Shown here in pieces: positions 57,001 through 64,000 of a DNA stretch of 64,000 nucleotides (position 1 is the first letter of the stretch; each line of letters opens with the position of its first letter). The notes under the pieces are model-generated. The model did not search any database, had not been told where the DNA came from, and was given only the letters and a program-made list of their open reading frames with translations. The DNA comes from Paraglaciecola sp. MB-3u-78. Lineage in GTDB: Bacteria; Pseudomonadota; Gammaproteobacteria; Enterobacterales; Alteromonadaceae. The translations under genes were made by a program, and so were the position numbers. Location: NCBI RefSeq assembly GCF_002835935.1, contig NZ_PJCF01000004.1, positions 682,001 through 746,000 of the forward strand, in the 5' to 3' direction.

Positions 57001-57674
57001 ATCTCAACCACTGAAGCTCCTATTTCCTGATTACCTTGTTTAATGGCCGTTTGAATATGAGAAAGTGGAATACCAAAAGCACGTAACTTATCAGGGTCAA
57101 CTCTCACCTGATATTGCTTGACCATACCGCCAAGGGCAGATACCTCTGAAACGCCAGGTACAGTTTGCAACTCAAACTTTAAAAACCAATCTTGTATACT
57201 GCGTAATTGACTTAAATCATGTTGGCCTGTTTTATCGGTAAGTGCATACAAGTATACCCAGCCAACGCCTGTTGCATCCGGACCCAATTGAGGCCGTGCA
57301 TCAGCAGGTAGATCCGGAGCAACTTGACTTAAATACTCAAGTACCCGTGAACGTGCCCAATAAAGATCGGTATCTTCATCGAAAATAACGTAAACATATG
57401 AGTCTCCAAAGAATGAGTAACCTCGCACGGTAACGGCACCCGGCACCGATAACATGGCTGTGGTCATTGGGTAAGTGACCTGATCCTCGACAACTTGTGG
57501 TGCTTGCCCGGGGTAGCTTGTTTTAATGATCACTTGCACATCTGATAAATCAGGAAGTGCATCAATCGGTGTTTTGTTGACGGAATATAATCCAACGCCA
57601 ACCAATAAAAATGTCGCTAGTAATACGAAAAATCGATTGCTAACAGACCAACGAATAATCGAGGTGATCATCAT
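54054..57674 (-). CDS. cusA: CusA-type RND copper/silver efflux pump with internal tandem duplication
   Basis: The 1206-residue reading frame is a CusA-type HME-RND pump with [19 protein letters not shown], the proton-relay helix [19 protein letters not shown] and [20 protein letters not shown] block of 160 residues beginning near [16 protein letters not shown] occurs twice in tandem because of a perfect 480-bp DNA duplication. Without one copy the protein would be 1046 residues, the usual CusA length. The duplication repeats one or two membrane segments and part of the second periplasmic loop, so the product may misfold. It starts one base into the cusB stop. Confidence 0.87.
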   Translation of the reverse strand: MMITSIIRWSVSNRFFVLLATFLLVGVGLYSVNKTPIDALPDLSDVQVIIKTSYPGQAPQVVEDQVTYPMTTAMLSVPGAVTVRGYSFFGDSYVYVIFDEDTDLYWARSRVLEYLSQVAPDLPADARPQLGPDATGVGWVYLYALTDKTGQHDLSQLRSIQDWFLKFELQTVPGVSEVSALGGMVKQYQVRVDPDKLRAFGIPLSHIQTAIKQGNQEIGASVVEMAEAEYMVRATGYIKGVDDLENIPLGVNENGTPLLLKDVADIGTGPQMRRGIAELNGEGETVGGIVVMRFGENAQQVIKNVKEKLEKLKKGLPDGVEIVPVYDRSALIERAVDNLTYKLLEEFGVVALVCIIFLFHVRSSLVAIISLPVGILTAFIVMHLQGLNANIMSLGGIAIAIGAMIDGAIVMIENMHKHMEKTPLTNENRWQIVTESASEVGPALFFSLLIITVSFVPVFTLEAQEGRMFAPLAFTKTYAMAASAALAITLVPVLMGYFIRGKVLPEHKNPVNRFLTFIYMPALKTVLRFPKVTIVAALAVLAIGIYPLDKIGSEFIPPLDEGDLMYMPTTYPGISIGQARQLLQQTDKLIKTVPEVKTVFGKVGRAETATDPAPLTMIVTLEAQEGRMFAPLAFTKTYAMAASAALAITLVPVLMGYFIRGKVLPEHKNPVNRFLTFIYMPALKTVLRFPKVTIVAALAVLAIGIYPLDKIGSEFIPPLDEGDLMYMPTTYPGISIGQARQLLQQTDKLIKTVPEVKTVFGKVGRAETATDPAPLTMIETFIQLKPHDEWREGVTTESLKKELDALVKLPGVTNAWVMPIKTRIDMLATGIKTPVGIKIAGPKLGAIQEIGKQIEVILADVPGTSSVYSERVAGGRYIKVDIQRAKAARYGLNIAEIQQVVATAIGGMNVTQTVEGLERYPVNLRYPQDYRDSPEQLSLLPIVTPNGQRISLGDVANIIVEDGPPGIKSENARLNGWAFVDIDGVDVGTYVEAAQKVVADKLDLPAGYSITWAGQYEYMQRAKAKLTYVVPLTLFIIVILLYLNFRNVIEVAMIMGTLPLAMVGSIWLMYLEGYNFSVAVGVGFIALAGVAVEIGVIMLVYLNQAYKEMLSEHQLNNVSTTKEDVLQAVLHGAGMRVRPVMMTAAAIIVGLLPILYGTGTGSEVMSRIAAPMVGGMSSAVILTLLVLPALFYLWRSSSIKSTASKV
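55340..56299. repeat. perfect 480-bp tandem duplication inside cusA
   Basis: 55340-55819 and 55820-56299 are identical over all 480 bases, and the flanking sequence diverges at once on both sides. The unit is exactly 160 codons, so the frame is kept. There is no insertion sequence at the borders; a short AAGGT lies near both break points. Confidence 0.95.
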
Positions 57675-59239
57675 TATTCTCCTTTGTCGTTAGCAGCATC
57701 TTTGATTGCAGCCTCAGTTTTCGGCTTATCCATTGCCATCGCGCTGACAATAATAAAATTACCTTCTCTAATTTCAAAGGTGAACATCACATAAGCATCA
57801 TTTGAAAATAAGGACATATCAACATTCTCATCAACAATAAAATCAACTCTGTCTGCCTCACGTCCCCACTTTAAGATGGCTTCTCGGTCGATGGTGACCA
57901 TTCGATGATCAACCATTGCCGACACCACAGTACCGTTCACTGTGGCTGAGGAAACACTATCCTTACTATTACTCATATCCTTTTGTGGTGACTCATTTTG
58001 GGCAGTTTCATGATTCATGCGTTTAAAATCAGATGATTTACTTGATTCTGAATCAAGTAAGAATTGCGCCGAACTGACGACTTTTTCTCCCTCGCTTAGC
58101 CCTTTCAATATTTCTACACTTTCGCTGTCATAACGACCCACAGACACCTCAACAGATTTAAAACTACCTTCACCTAGTGCCAGCACAACTCTATCTTGAT
58201 TACCTGTTCTAATGAGGGCCTCTTTTGGAATGAGTAGCGTTTGTTCATCACCTGTCGTATGAATGGCAATTTGTGCAAACATATTAGGTTTAAATTCACC
58301 CTCTTCATTATTGAAGCGCAATCGTACTTTCACCGTTCGTGTTTTAGCATCAAGGGTTGGGTATATATAATCCACTTGACCTTCCCATGTTTTACCTGGT
58401 AAATAATCTAGTGTCATAGTGACGGGTGTAGCTTTCTTAACTTGGCCGGCCTGTCTTTCGAATACTTCTGCCTCGACCCACACATCTGATAGGTCACCTA
58501 TTACCATCAAGGTAGAACCAGGTTTTACGAAGGAGCCTTCGCGTATGTTAAGGTTTTCAACAACGCCATTTTGCGGAGAATAAAAAGTAATGTTTTGTTG
58601 AACGTTTCTGGTTTTTTTGAGTTTTTCAATAGCCGTCTTAGGTAACTGTAATGCTGACAACCTATTTTCAGAAGCCGTGATTAATCGACTGTTTTTTCTA
58701 TCTAACGCCAGTAATAACTCCTCTTGAGCATTAACTAACTCAGGAGAATAGATATCGTATAATGGCTGTTTTTTTTTAACAGGATCTCCGGTAGCCTTAA
58801 CATAGAGCTTCTCGACCCATCCTTGAACACGAGGGTGAATATGCGCAAGTTTATCTTCATTGTAAGTAACATAACCCACTGTGCTTATTTTGGTATGTAA
58901 TTGGTTGTAACGTGCCGTTGTTGTACGTACCCCTAAATTATTCACAACATCAGGTGAGATGCGAATTGTACCTGGACCTGCATCAGGTCCTTTTCCGTCA
59001 TCGTCATAAACAGCCACTAAGTCCATTCCCATTGGCGATTTACCTGGCTTATCCTTCTTATAATTTGCATCCATTGGTGCGACCCAATAAATCGGTTTCT
59101 TCTCTTCAGTTGTTGCGTTAGTTATTGAGATACTTTCTGAAGGAGCGATAAAATAAGTTGCACCAAAGGTTAAAATACCACCTAAGATCATGCCAATAAT
59201 TATCGGTTTAGTGTTTTCCCTTAAGGTGTTTGGGCTCAT
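57674..59239 (-). CDS. cusB: CusB-type periplasmic adaptor with metal-binding N-terminal domain and CusF-like tail
   Basis: The 521-residue protein has an N-terminal helix, a heavy-metal-binding segment ([20 protein letters not shown]), adaptor core halves ([40 protein letters not shown]) and a C-terminal domain ([20 protein letters not shown] ... YVMFTFEI) resembling the copper chaperone CusF. It links CusA to the outer-membrane channel and may hand over metal. It abuts both neighbours with one-base overlaps. Confidence 0.87.
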   Translation of the reverse strand: MSPNTLRENTKPIIIGMILGGILTFGATYFIAPSESISITNATTEEKKPIYWVAPMDANYKKDKPGKSPMGMDLVAVYDDDGKGPDAGPGTIRISPDVVNNLGVRTTTARYNQLHTKISTVGYVTYNEDKLAHIHPRVQGWVEKLYVKATGDPVKKKQPLYDIYSPELVNAQEELLLALDRKNSRLITASENRLSALQLPKTAIEKLKKTRNVQQNITFYSPQNGVVENLNIREGSFVKPGSTLMVIGDLSDVWVEAEVFERQAGQVKKATPVTMTLDYLPGKTWEGQVDYIYPTLDAKTRTVKVRLRFNNEEGEFKPNMFAQIAIHTTGDEQTLLIPKEALIRTGNQDRVVLALGEGSFKSVEVSVGRYDSESVEILKGLSEGEKVVSSAQFLLDSESSKSSDFKRMNHETAQNESPQKDMSNSKDSVSSATVNGTVVSAMVDHRMVTIDREAILKWGREADRVDFIVDENVDMSLFSNDAYVMFTFEIREGNFIIVSAMAMDKPKTEAAIKDAANDKGE

Positions 59240-60696
59240 TATTTTTCTCCCGAAATAGCAGCATATTGGCGGCTGTTAAATAAATTCATATGATTTTTTG
59301 TGGTTGAAGTATCGAGACTGTCGATAAAAAGGTAATTAAGTTCTAGCCGTATTTTCTGCTCTTCTACGTTGAGTGTTAGTTCGTCTATTTCGGCATTTAA
59401 CACGGCAATACGTGAGCGAACAACTTCTGAAAAATCGCCATCATCATTGGTATAAGCAGTCAAAGAGGCTTCTGCTTGATCATATATTTGCGGTAATAAT
59501 TTGGTTTTATATAAATTCTGCCTGTCGATTAGGCGCAATAACCTTCCTTTTGCGCTCGAATAAGTACCTAACAATTGTCTAAGTAAGAGTAACTTTTCGG
59601 TTTTAACCGCTTCTGTTTCAGATATCGCTGATTGCACCTCTTTATCTTGTCTGTTTTCAGTAAAAAGTGGTAAATCAAACGTCACACCAACCGAAAATAA
59701 ATCAGCTCGACTGGTGCCCATAGGATCATCCCCACGATAGCCATAGCTTGCGTTTACAGCCCATTCAGGTTTGTACTTTTGCTTCGCTGATTTAATGCCT
59801 GCTTTAGAAGCGTTTACTTTTTTTTCTATAGCGACAACAGAGGGATGATTTGAGAAATATAGGACCAACTCATCTGGCTTGTGCCAATTTTCTTTGTAGA
59901 CTAAATCACTATTAAGTAACTCAATTTGAGGTAGCACTTGGTTAAGAACGATATTGTGTAAAGTAAAATCAGACCCTAATGGCGCTGCATATTTAGCACT
60001 ATTTTCAGTAGAAAACGTGGTAAGCCATTGTGCAAGCATGCCGTCATAGCGGTTTTTCTGTTGCTCTAGTTGATCTAATCTATCTTCTAAACGTGTTAAC
60101 TCTAATTGTGCTCGAACAATATCTTGCTGACGCGTTTTACCTAAAGCTGATGAGTAGCTTGCTGCAGCTACATCGGCTAACTGTTCAAACAACGACCTAT
60201 TAGTTTCAATTAATGCGATACTTTGTTGAACTTGATAAGCATCCAACCATAAGCTTCCTAACGTAACGGCCACTTTTGATTCCCTGTCTTTTCGTTGATA
60301 TGGGAATGCTTCACTTTGAGTTTTCAGTTGTTGGCTTTTAATATCTAAGGTATCGCCGCGAGGAAACATTTGTGAAACGCCCACTTTAGCCTGTGTCATC
60401 CCTTCCTGACCAAAATCGAAACCGTTAGTGGGCAAGTTTGCCAGTCCAATCGTCACCTTAGGATCCGGTAATGTATTGACTGCAATACTCATCGATTCGA
60501 TGGTTCTTTGTTTATGAACATTCCCAGTTAACCAAGGATCATTTATTTGGGCCGCCCTGATAGCCTTTTCGAAAGATAAAGGTGTATTAGCGTTCATCAA
60601 TGGCAACTCAGAGGCACTAGCAGATAAAAGAATAAAAGCTAAAATCCCTGCACCGAATTTCATGTGGAATTTACGATTTTCATTGAATTTATTCAT
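59239..60696 (-). CDS. cusC: CusC-type outer-membrane factor (TolC family)
   Basis: The 485-residue protein has a signal peptide (GAGILAFILLSASASELP) and the long helical pairs of the TolC/CusC fold, with SFEKAIRAAQINDPWLTGNV and LPDPKVTIGLANLPTNGFDF near the N-terminus. It is the outer-membrane exit duct of the Cus system. It starts the CusCBA run, 185 bp after a small cysteine-rich protein gene on the same strand. Confidence 0.84.
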   Translation of the reverse strand: MNKFNENRKFHMKFGAGILAFILLSASASELPLMNANTPLSFEKAIRAAQINDPWLTGNVHKQRTIESMSIAVNTLPDPKVTIGLANLPTNGFDFGQEGMTQAKVGVSQMFPRGDTLDIKSQQLKTQSEAFPYQRKDRESKVAVTLGSLWLDAYQVQQSIALIETNRSLFEQLADVAAASYSSALGKTRQQDIVRAQLELTRLEDRLDQLEQQKNRYDGMLAQWLTTFSTENSAKYAAPLGSDFTLHNIVLNQVLPQIELLNSDLVYKENWHKPDELVLYFSNHPSVVAIEKKVNASKAGIKSAKQKYKPEWAVNASYGYRGDDPMGTSRADLFSVGVTFDLPLFTENRQDKEVQSAISETEAVKTEKLLLLRQLLGTYSSAKGRLLRLIDRQNLYKTKLLPQIYDQAEASLTAYTNDDGDFSEVVRSRIAVLNAEIDELTLNVEEQKIRLELNYLFIDSLDTSTTKNHMNLFNSRQYAAISGEK

Positions 60697-60881
60697 TAGT
60701 ATTGTTCCTCATAAGTCATCACTTTCTTATATGCAGTTACAGTCTCGTCTACATTAAGAAGTAAGATATTTATTAATCTCATTTCAATATTCTCTTTCTT
60801 TTTGACATTGCGTAACACAAGGTCGAAACAAATCAGTTCCAGCTACTCTGGAAAGTCAAATTTAAAGCAGATCTTCACTGC

Positions 60882-61340
60882 TTAAGAAGAAGTTGTTATT
60901 GGGGGGCGTTGAGGGAGAGCTAAGAATATATTATGTATAGTAGAATGATTCACAATCAATTGAGTTGTTTTGTAGTCAATTGGCGTATCAATATTGGGTT
61001 CACTTGGCACGGCAACAGTCATCAAACCCATTGGACAACAACAGTCTTTTTGACAGCAATCTTCATCAGGTATCACGCTAGATTTATCCATAGTCATGGC
61101 GTGTGTAGAATGATCTATATTTTTACCGTTCATCACCCTAACTCCGTCATCGGCGCACGGCATAAATGAAAGAGCAAAAGACTCCCCGATTTGAGCTGTG
61201 AGCATGATAAATATCATAAAAATTTTGGTGATTTTGTATAACACTTGAAACCTTAAACTTAAAAAACCAAGTTCACTAAAAAATGTGTAAGTCTTAACTT
61301 GGAGAAGTGTTGAGTTAGAATACACGTTTATAATACTCAC
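60882..61340 (-). CDS. small Cys-rich membrane/secreted protein at head of Cus operon
   Basis: The frame of 152 codons contains a hydrophobic export segment (FMIFIMLTAQIGESFALSF), then Met/His and a dense cysteine cluster (DEDCCQKDCCCPMGLMT). The C-terminus has LALPQRPP. It resembles small CopL-like proteins found upstream of copper genes, but I cannot assign a family firmly. The true start may be ATG 61217 or GTG 61244, just before the hydrophobic segment. It is divergent from cusR across a shared palindrome. Confidence 0.65.
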   Translation of the reverse strand: MSIINVYSNSTLLQVKTYTFFSELGFLSLRFQVLYKITKIFMIFIMLTAQIGESFALSFMPCADDGVRVMNGKNIDHSTHAMTMDKSSVIPDEDCCQKDCCCPMGLMTVAVPSEPNIDTPIDYKTTQLIVNHSTIHNIFLALPQRPPITTSS

Positions 61341-61365
61341 CTAACATGTCACGGCCATTACTCAA

Positions 61366-61385
61366 TGATTACATTTTTGTAATCA
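61366..61385. promoter_or_regulatory. CusR-type operator between the Cus operon and cusR
   Basis: TGATTACA-TTTT-TGTAATCA is a perfect 20-bp palindrome in the divergent intergenic region. Its layout resembles known CusR/CopR boxes, and a near copy lies at 41956-41975. It could control both the cusCBA operon and cusRS. Confidence 0.72.
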
Positions 61386-61529
61386 ACACCTATTACACTG
61401 ATTTATATTTTATATTGGTTGTTAGTAGCCGATTATTAGGTAAATTGGTTATTTTAAATAATGCAGTTAAAGTTTCCTGCTTTGATCGATTGAATACGCA
61501 ACACCTTTCAATAACTAACGAGGTTAATA

Positions 61530-62210
61530 ATGAAAATCCTTGTCGTCGAAGACGAAACTAAAACCGGAGATTATATAAAGCAGGGTTTAACCGAATCAGG
61601 CTTCGTAGTTGAATTAGTAAGAACTGGGCTTGATGGTCACCACAAGGCAATGACAGGCAGTTTTGAACTAGTGATACTTGACGTAATGCTGCCAGATATT
61701 GATGGATGGAGAATTTTAAGCTCTATGAGGGAGTATGGTAATCAGACTCCAGTGTTGTTTTTAACTGCTAGAGACAGTGTAAAAGACAGAGTAAAAGGTC
61801 TTGAACTCGGAGCAGATGATTATCTAGTCAAGCCATTCGCTTTTGCTGAATTACTTGCAAGAGTCAGAACACTGCTAAGAAGAGGCACATCCGTGCCGTC
61901 AAATACTATTAATATTGCTGATCTTGAATTAGATATTCCCTCCCGTGTAGCAACACGGTCAGGTAAACCTATAAGTCTTACGACTAAGGAATTTATGCTT
62001 CTTGAACTCATGGTTCGAAGACAGGGGGAAGTGTTACCTCGCTCGCTAATAGCATCACAAGTTTGGGACATGAACTTTGATAGTGATACCAATGTAATCG
62101 ACGTGGCAATTAGGAGGCTAAGAGCGAAAATAGATGATTCGTTTACACCTAAACTGATCCAAACTGTCAGAGGTATGGGCTATAAGTTGGCGATAGATGA
62201 GCGTGAGTGA
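61530..62210 (+). CDS. cusR: OmpR-family response regulator (CusR/CopR type)
   Basis: The 226-residue protein has a receiver domain with acidic pocket (VVEDET), phospho-acceptor D51 ([14 protein letters not shown]) and Lys in the VKPF motif, then a winged-helix DNA-binding domain ([34 protein letters not shown]). It should activate the Cus operon in response to periplasmic copper or silver. It overlaps the sensor kinase gene by 14 bases. Confidence 0.9.
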   Translation: MKILVVEDETKTGDYIKQGLTESGFVVELVRTGLDGHHKAMTGSFELVILDVMLPDIDGWRILSSMREYGNQTPVLFLTARDSVKDRVKGLELGADDYLVKPFAFAELLARVRTLLRRGTSVPSNTINIADLELDIPSRVATRSGKPISLTTKEFMLLELMVRRQGEVLPRSLIASQVWDMNFDSDTNVIDVAIRRLRAKIDDSFTPKLIQTVRGMGYKLAIDERE

Positions 62211-63651
62211 CGTGCTAAAGAAACCTAATTCGCTTGCATTTAGAGTCACAGTATTAGTTGGGGTTACCATTTTTATATGTTTGAGCATCATGAACTTAAT
62301 TGTTATTGAATCCATAAATCAGCATTTTATAGAGCAGGATGCGGACGAGCTAAATGAGGTGTTCGAAGCTGTTCAAACTAAGCTAGGTGAAGCCCATGAA
62401 CAGAATGTACTACCATCTAGCATCCTCTTTCAAGCAGTATCTGGCCATCACGGCGTTTACTATCACGTCAAAGACAAAAATGACAATACGATATTCACCA
62501 GTCAAGGTGCTGACTTATCTACATTTCCGACAAAGTATAAAGCGCACAAGCAAGTTATTCCCTCGACTTTAATTCTATTTAACGATGGAAAGCATATGTT
62601 GAGAGGTACAAAAATAACCTTTGAATTACCAACCAAATTGGGACTAGAAAGGTACACAGTGACCGTTGCGTCCAACATGGAATTCCACATGAATTACATG
62701 CAGAACTTCAAGAGTACACTGTGGGGAATTGTATTTTTAGCTGGTGTGATTACCGTTTTTGCGGCACGTTTTGCAGTATACAAAGGACACTCGCCGTTAA
62801 GGCAATTGAGCAGGAAAATTGAGTCCATCACTGCTGATAAGCTTGATATTAGGCTGGATCCTTTAAATGTACCAATCGAACTCACCACACTAGTGGATTC
62901 TTTTAATACGATGTTAAAGCATCTCGAAGACGGTTTTGAAAGGCTTTCTCATTTTTCAGCAGATATCGCACACGAATTACGCACCCCAATCACAAATTTA
63001 ACAACACAGACTCAGGTAATGCTCAGTAAACCGAGAGATAGTGAAGCATATATTGAAATTCTATATTCGAATCTTGAAGAATATGAACGTATGACCAAAA
63101 TGGTGAGTGACATGCTTCTACTTGCACAAGCCGAGCATGGCTTAATTAAACCAAATCAAGATACTGTAGTAGTAAATAAGGAAATAAAGGGTTTGTTTGA
63201 GTATTTTGAGTTGCTCGCTGATGAGAAAAATATACAGCTTATATTAGACGGTTCGAATGTAGAGTTAGTGTGTGATAAAACTCTGTTGCGACAAGCGCTG
63301 AGTAATTTAATTTCTAACGCAATTCGTTACTCACCTAAAAATGACAAAATCATAATTAAAACAAAAACCTCATCTGATTTAATCTCAATTGCTATTATAA
63401 ATCATGGCGACGTAATTCCTAAAGAGCATTTGGGTCGTTTGTTTGATCGCTTTTACAGAGCAGACGTCTCGCGTAATCGAGATGGTCATGGCGCGGGTCT
63501 CGGTTTGACGATTGCAAAATCTATAGTAAATATTAACGGAGGAGATATCTTTGCTGAATCCTCAGAAAAAAATACCTGCTTTACCATTATATTCAAGAAA
63601 GATAAGGTAGCTAAGTTTGATGACTCCACAAATGAAGCTATGAAAACGTGA
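62197..63651 (+). CDS. cusS: heavy-metal sensor histidine kinase (CusS type)
   Basis: The 484-residue kinase has two transmembrane helices flanking a periplasmic sensor domain (about residues 35-170), a HAMP linker, the H-box [16 protein letters not shown] with the phosphorylated His near residue 259, the N-box [16 protein letters not shown] and the G-box [12 protein letters not shown]. It partners CusR. The gene overlaps cusR and overlaps the next small gene by ATGA. Confidence 0.9.
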   Translation: MSVSDVLKKPNSLAFRVTVLVGVTIFICLSIMNLIVIESINQHFIEQDADELNEVFEAVQTKLGEAHEQNVLPSSILFQAVSGHHGVYYHVKDKNDNTIFTSQGADLSTFPTKYKAHKQVIPSTLILFNDGKHMLRGTKITFELPTKLGLERYTVTVASNMEFHMNYMQNFKSTLWGIVFLAGVITVFAARFAVYKGHSPLRQLSRKIESITADKLDIRLDPLNVPIELTTLVDSFNTMLKHLEDGFERLSHFSADIAHELRTPITNLTTQTQVMLSKPRDSEAYIEILYSNLEEYERMTKMVSDMLLLAQAEHGLIKPNQDTVVVNKEIKGLFEYFELLADEKNIQLILDGSNVELVCDKTLLRQALSNLISNAIRYSPKNDKIIIKTKTSSDLISIAIINHGDVIPKEHLGRLFDRFYRADVSRNRDGHGAGLGLTIAKSIVNINGGDIFAESSEKNTCFTIIFKKDKVAKFDDSTNEAMKT

Positions 63652-63935
63652 TGTTCTCTCCTTTTTCCAATTGTTTACCTGTAGGTAAACCAACACTGGT
63701 CGCCGTGTCTGAAAAAGAAACCGATGATGTTGAGGCTATAGAGAAAAACGCCCTAATATTGTTAGTTGACGATGATCCCGACGTGCTTGATGCTTCAGAA
63801 ATGCTTTTATCAATGGAACCAGGTTTTGACATAGTGCGCGCGTCATCTCCTGCAGAGGCTTATGGGAAAATGGATAAACATTTGCCAGATTTAATCATTA
63901 CTAATTTTTATCTTAACCATAAAGAGTCAGGCTGA
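63648..63935 (+). pseudogene. truncated receiver-domain protein lacking the phospho-acceptor Asp
   Basis: The 95-codon frame encodes an N-terminal tail and the first half of a response-regulator receiver: acidic pocket ILLVDDDPDVLDAS (D41-D43), then LIITN86FYLNHKESG and a stop. The residue expected to be the phosphorylated Asp is Asn86, and the rest of the domain, including the conserved Lys, is missing. It overlaps cusS by ATGA, so it would be translated. It may be a broken gene or a small non-phosphorylatable decoy. Confidence 0.65.
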
Positions 63936-63957
63936 ATTGTTAGGGCTAGTGAAATAC

Positions 63958-63984
63958 CATCAATCGCGGCTAGCGCGGTTGATG
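63958..63984. terminator. hairpin after the cusRS operon
   Basis: CATCAATCGCG-GCTAG-CGCGGTTGATG forms an 11-bp stem with one wobble pair, 22 bp after the last stop codon. No T-run is visible before the window ends. Confidence 0.5.
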
Positions 63985-64000
63985 TGGTTATAAAGATTAA

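Overview
The window looks like a chromosome (or large accessory) segment of a facultatively anaerobic, AT-leaning gammaproteobacterium. Gene types and repeat style suggest a marine Alteromonadales-like lineage, but there is no rRNA or marker gene here to prove it. I see no tRNA, rRNA or CRISPR array. Product names come from reading translations and motifs; no database search was possible.

1-15.4 kb is an anaerobic metabolism island. It holds a partial glycogen phosphorylase, a catalytically dead thioredoxin-2-like protein, a glutaredoxin/membrane thiol protein, a formate/nitrite channel, a Cys-type formate dehydrogenase with two hydrogenase-like electron-transfer subunits (a predicted soluble formate:NAD(P) oxidoreductase), a rhodanese, and a translationally coupled operon of acetyl-CoA synthetase, pyruvate dehydrogenase E1alpha, E1beta, E2 and an acyl carrier protein. 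Nearly every transcription unit is preceded by a TTGAY-N4-RTCAA palindrome of the FNR/ANR type, most of them 57-62 bp before the start codon. Three more such boxes sit before an alcohol dehydrogenase (25.9 kb), a cytochrome c/ABC exporter cluster (26.7 kb) and a small secreted protein in the metal region (41.9 kb), so the window carries about ten members of one probable oxygen-responsive regulon.

15.5-24.9 kb is accessory and repeat-rich. It has a GC-richer operon resembling opine or imino-acid oxidase (HcnABC/OoxAB-like) plus an ornithine-cyclodeaminase homologue, an SDR plus fatty acyl-CoA ligase pair flanked by two diverged copies of a dispersed repeat, a heptamer tandem array, a 17-bp tandem repeat and a decayed gene. 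24.9-33.9 kb has the alcohol dehydrogenase, a P-type ATPase fragment, a lipoprotein cytochrome c, a MacB/HlyD-type exporter and the rotted remains of a copAB copper-resistance pair.

34-64 kb, after a small helical protein and an APC permease, is a metal (probably copper/silver and divalent cation) resistance island. It contains (a) a MerR-regulated operon with a CopA ATPase, cupredoxin, YHS protein, DUF5676 protein and isoprenylcysteine-methyltransferase-like protein, with two promoters that carry the diagnostic 19-bp spacer; (b) a BlaI/M56-peptidase-headed CzcCBA operon that an IS66-family element has split with an 8-bp target duplication; (c) a CusCBA-type operon whose RND pump has a perfect in-frame 480-bp tandem duplication; and (d) a divergent CusRS two-component system with a shared palindromic operator, followed by a truncated receiver protein that has lost its phospho-acceptor aspartate.
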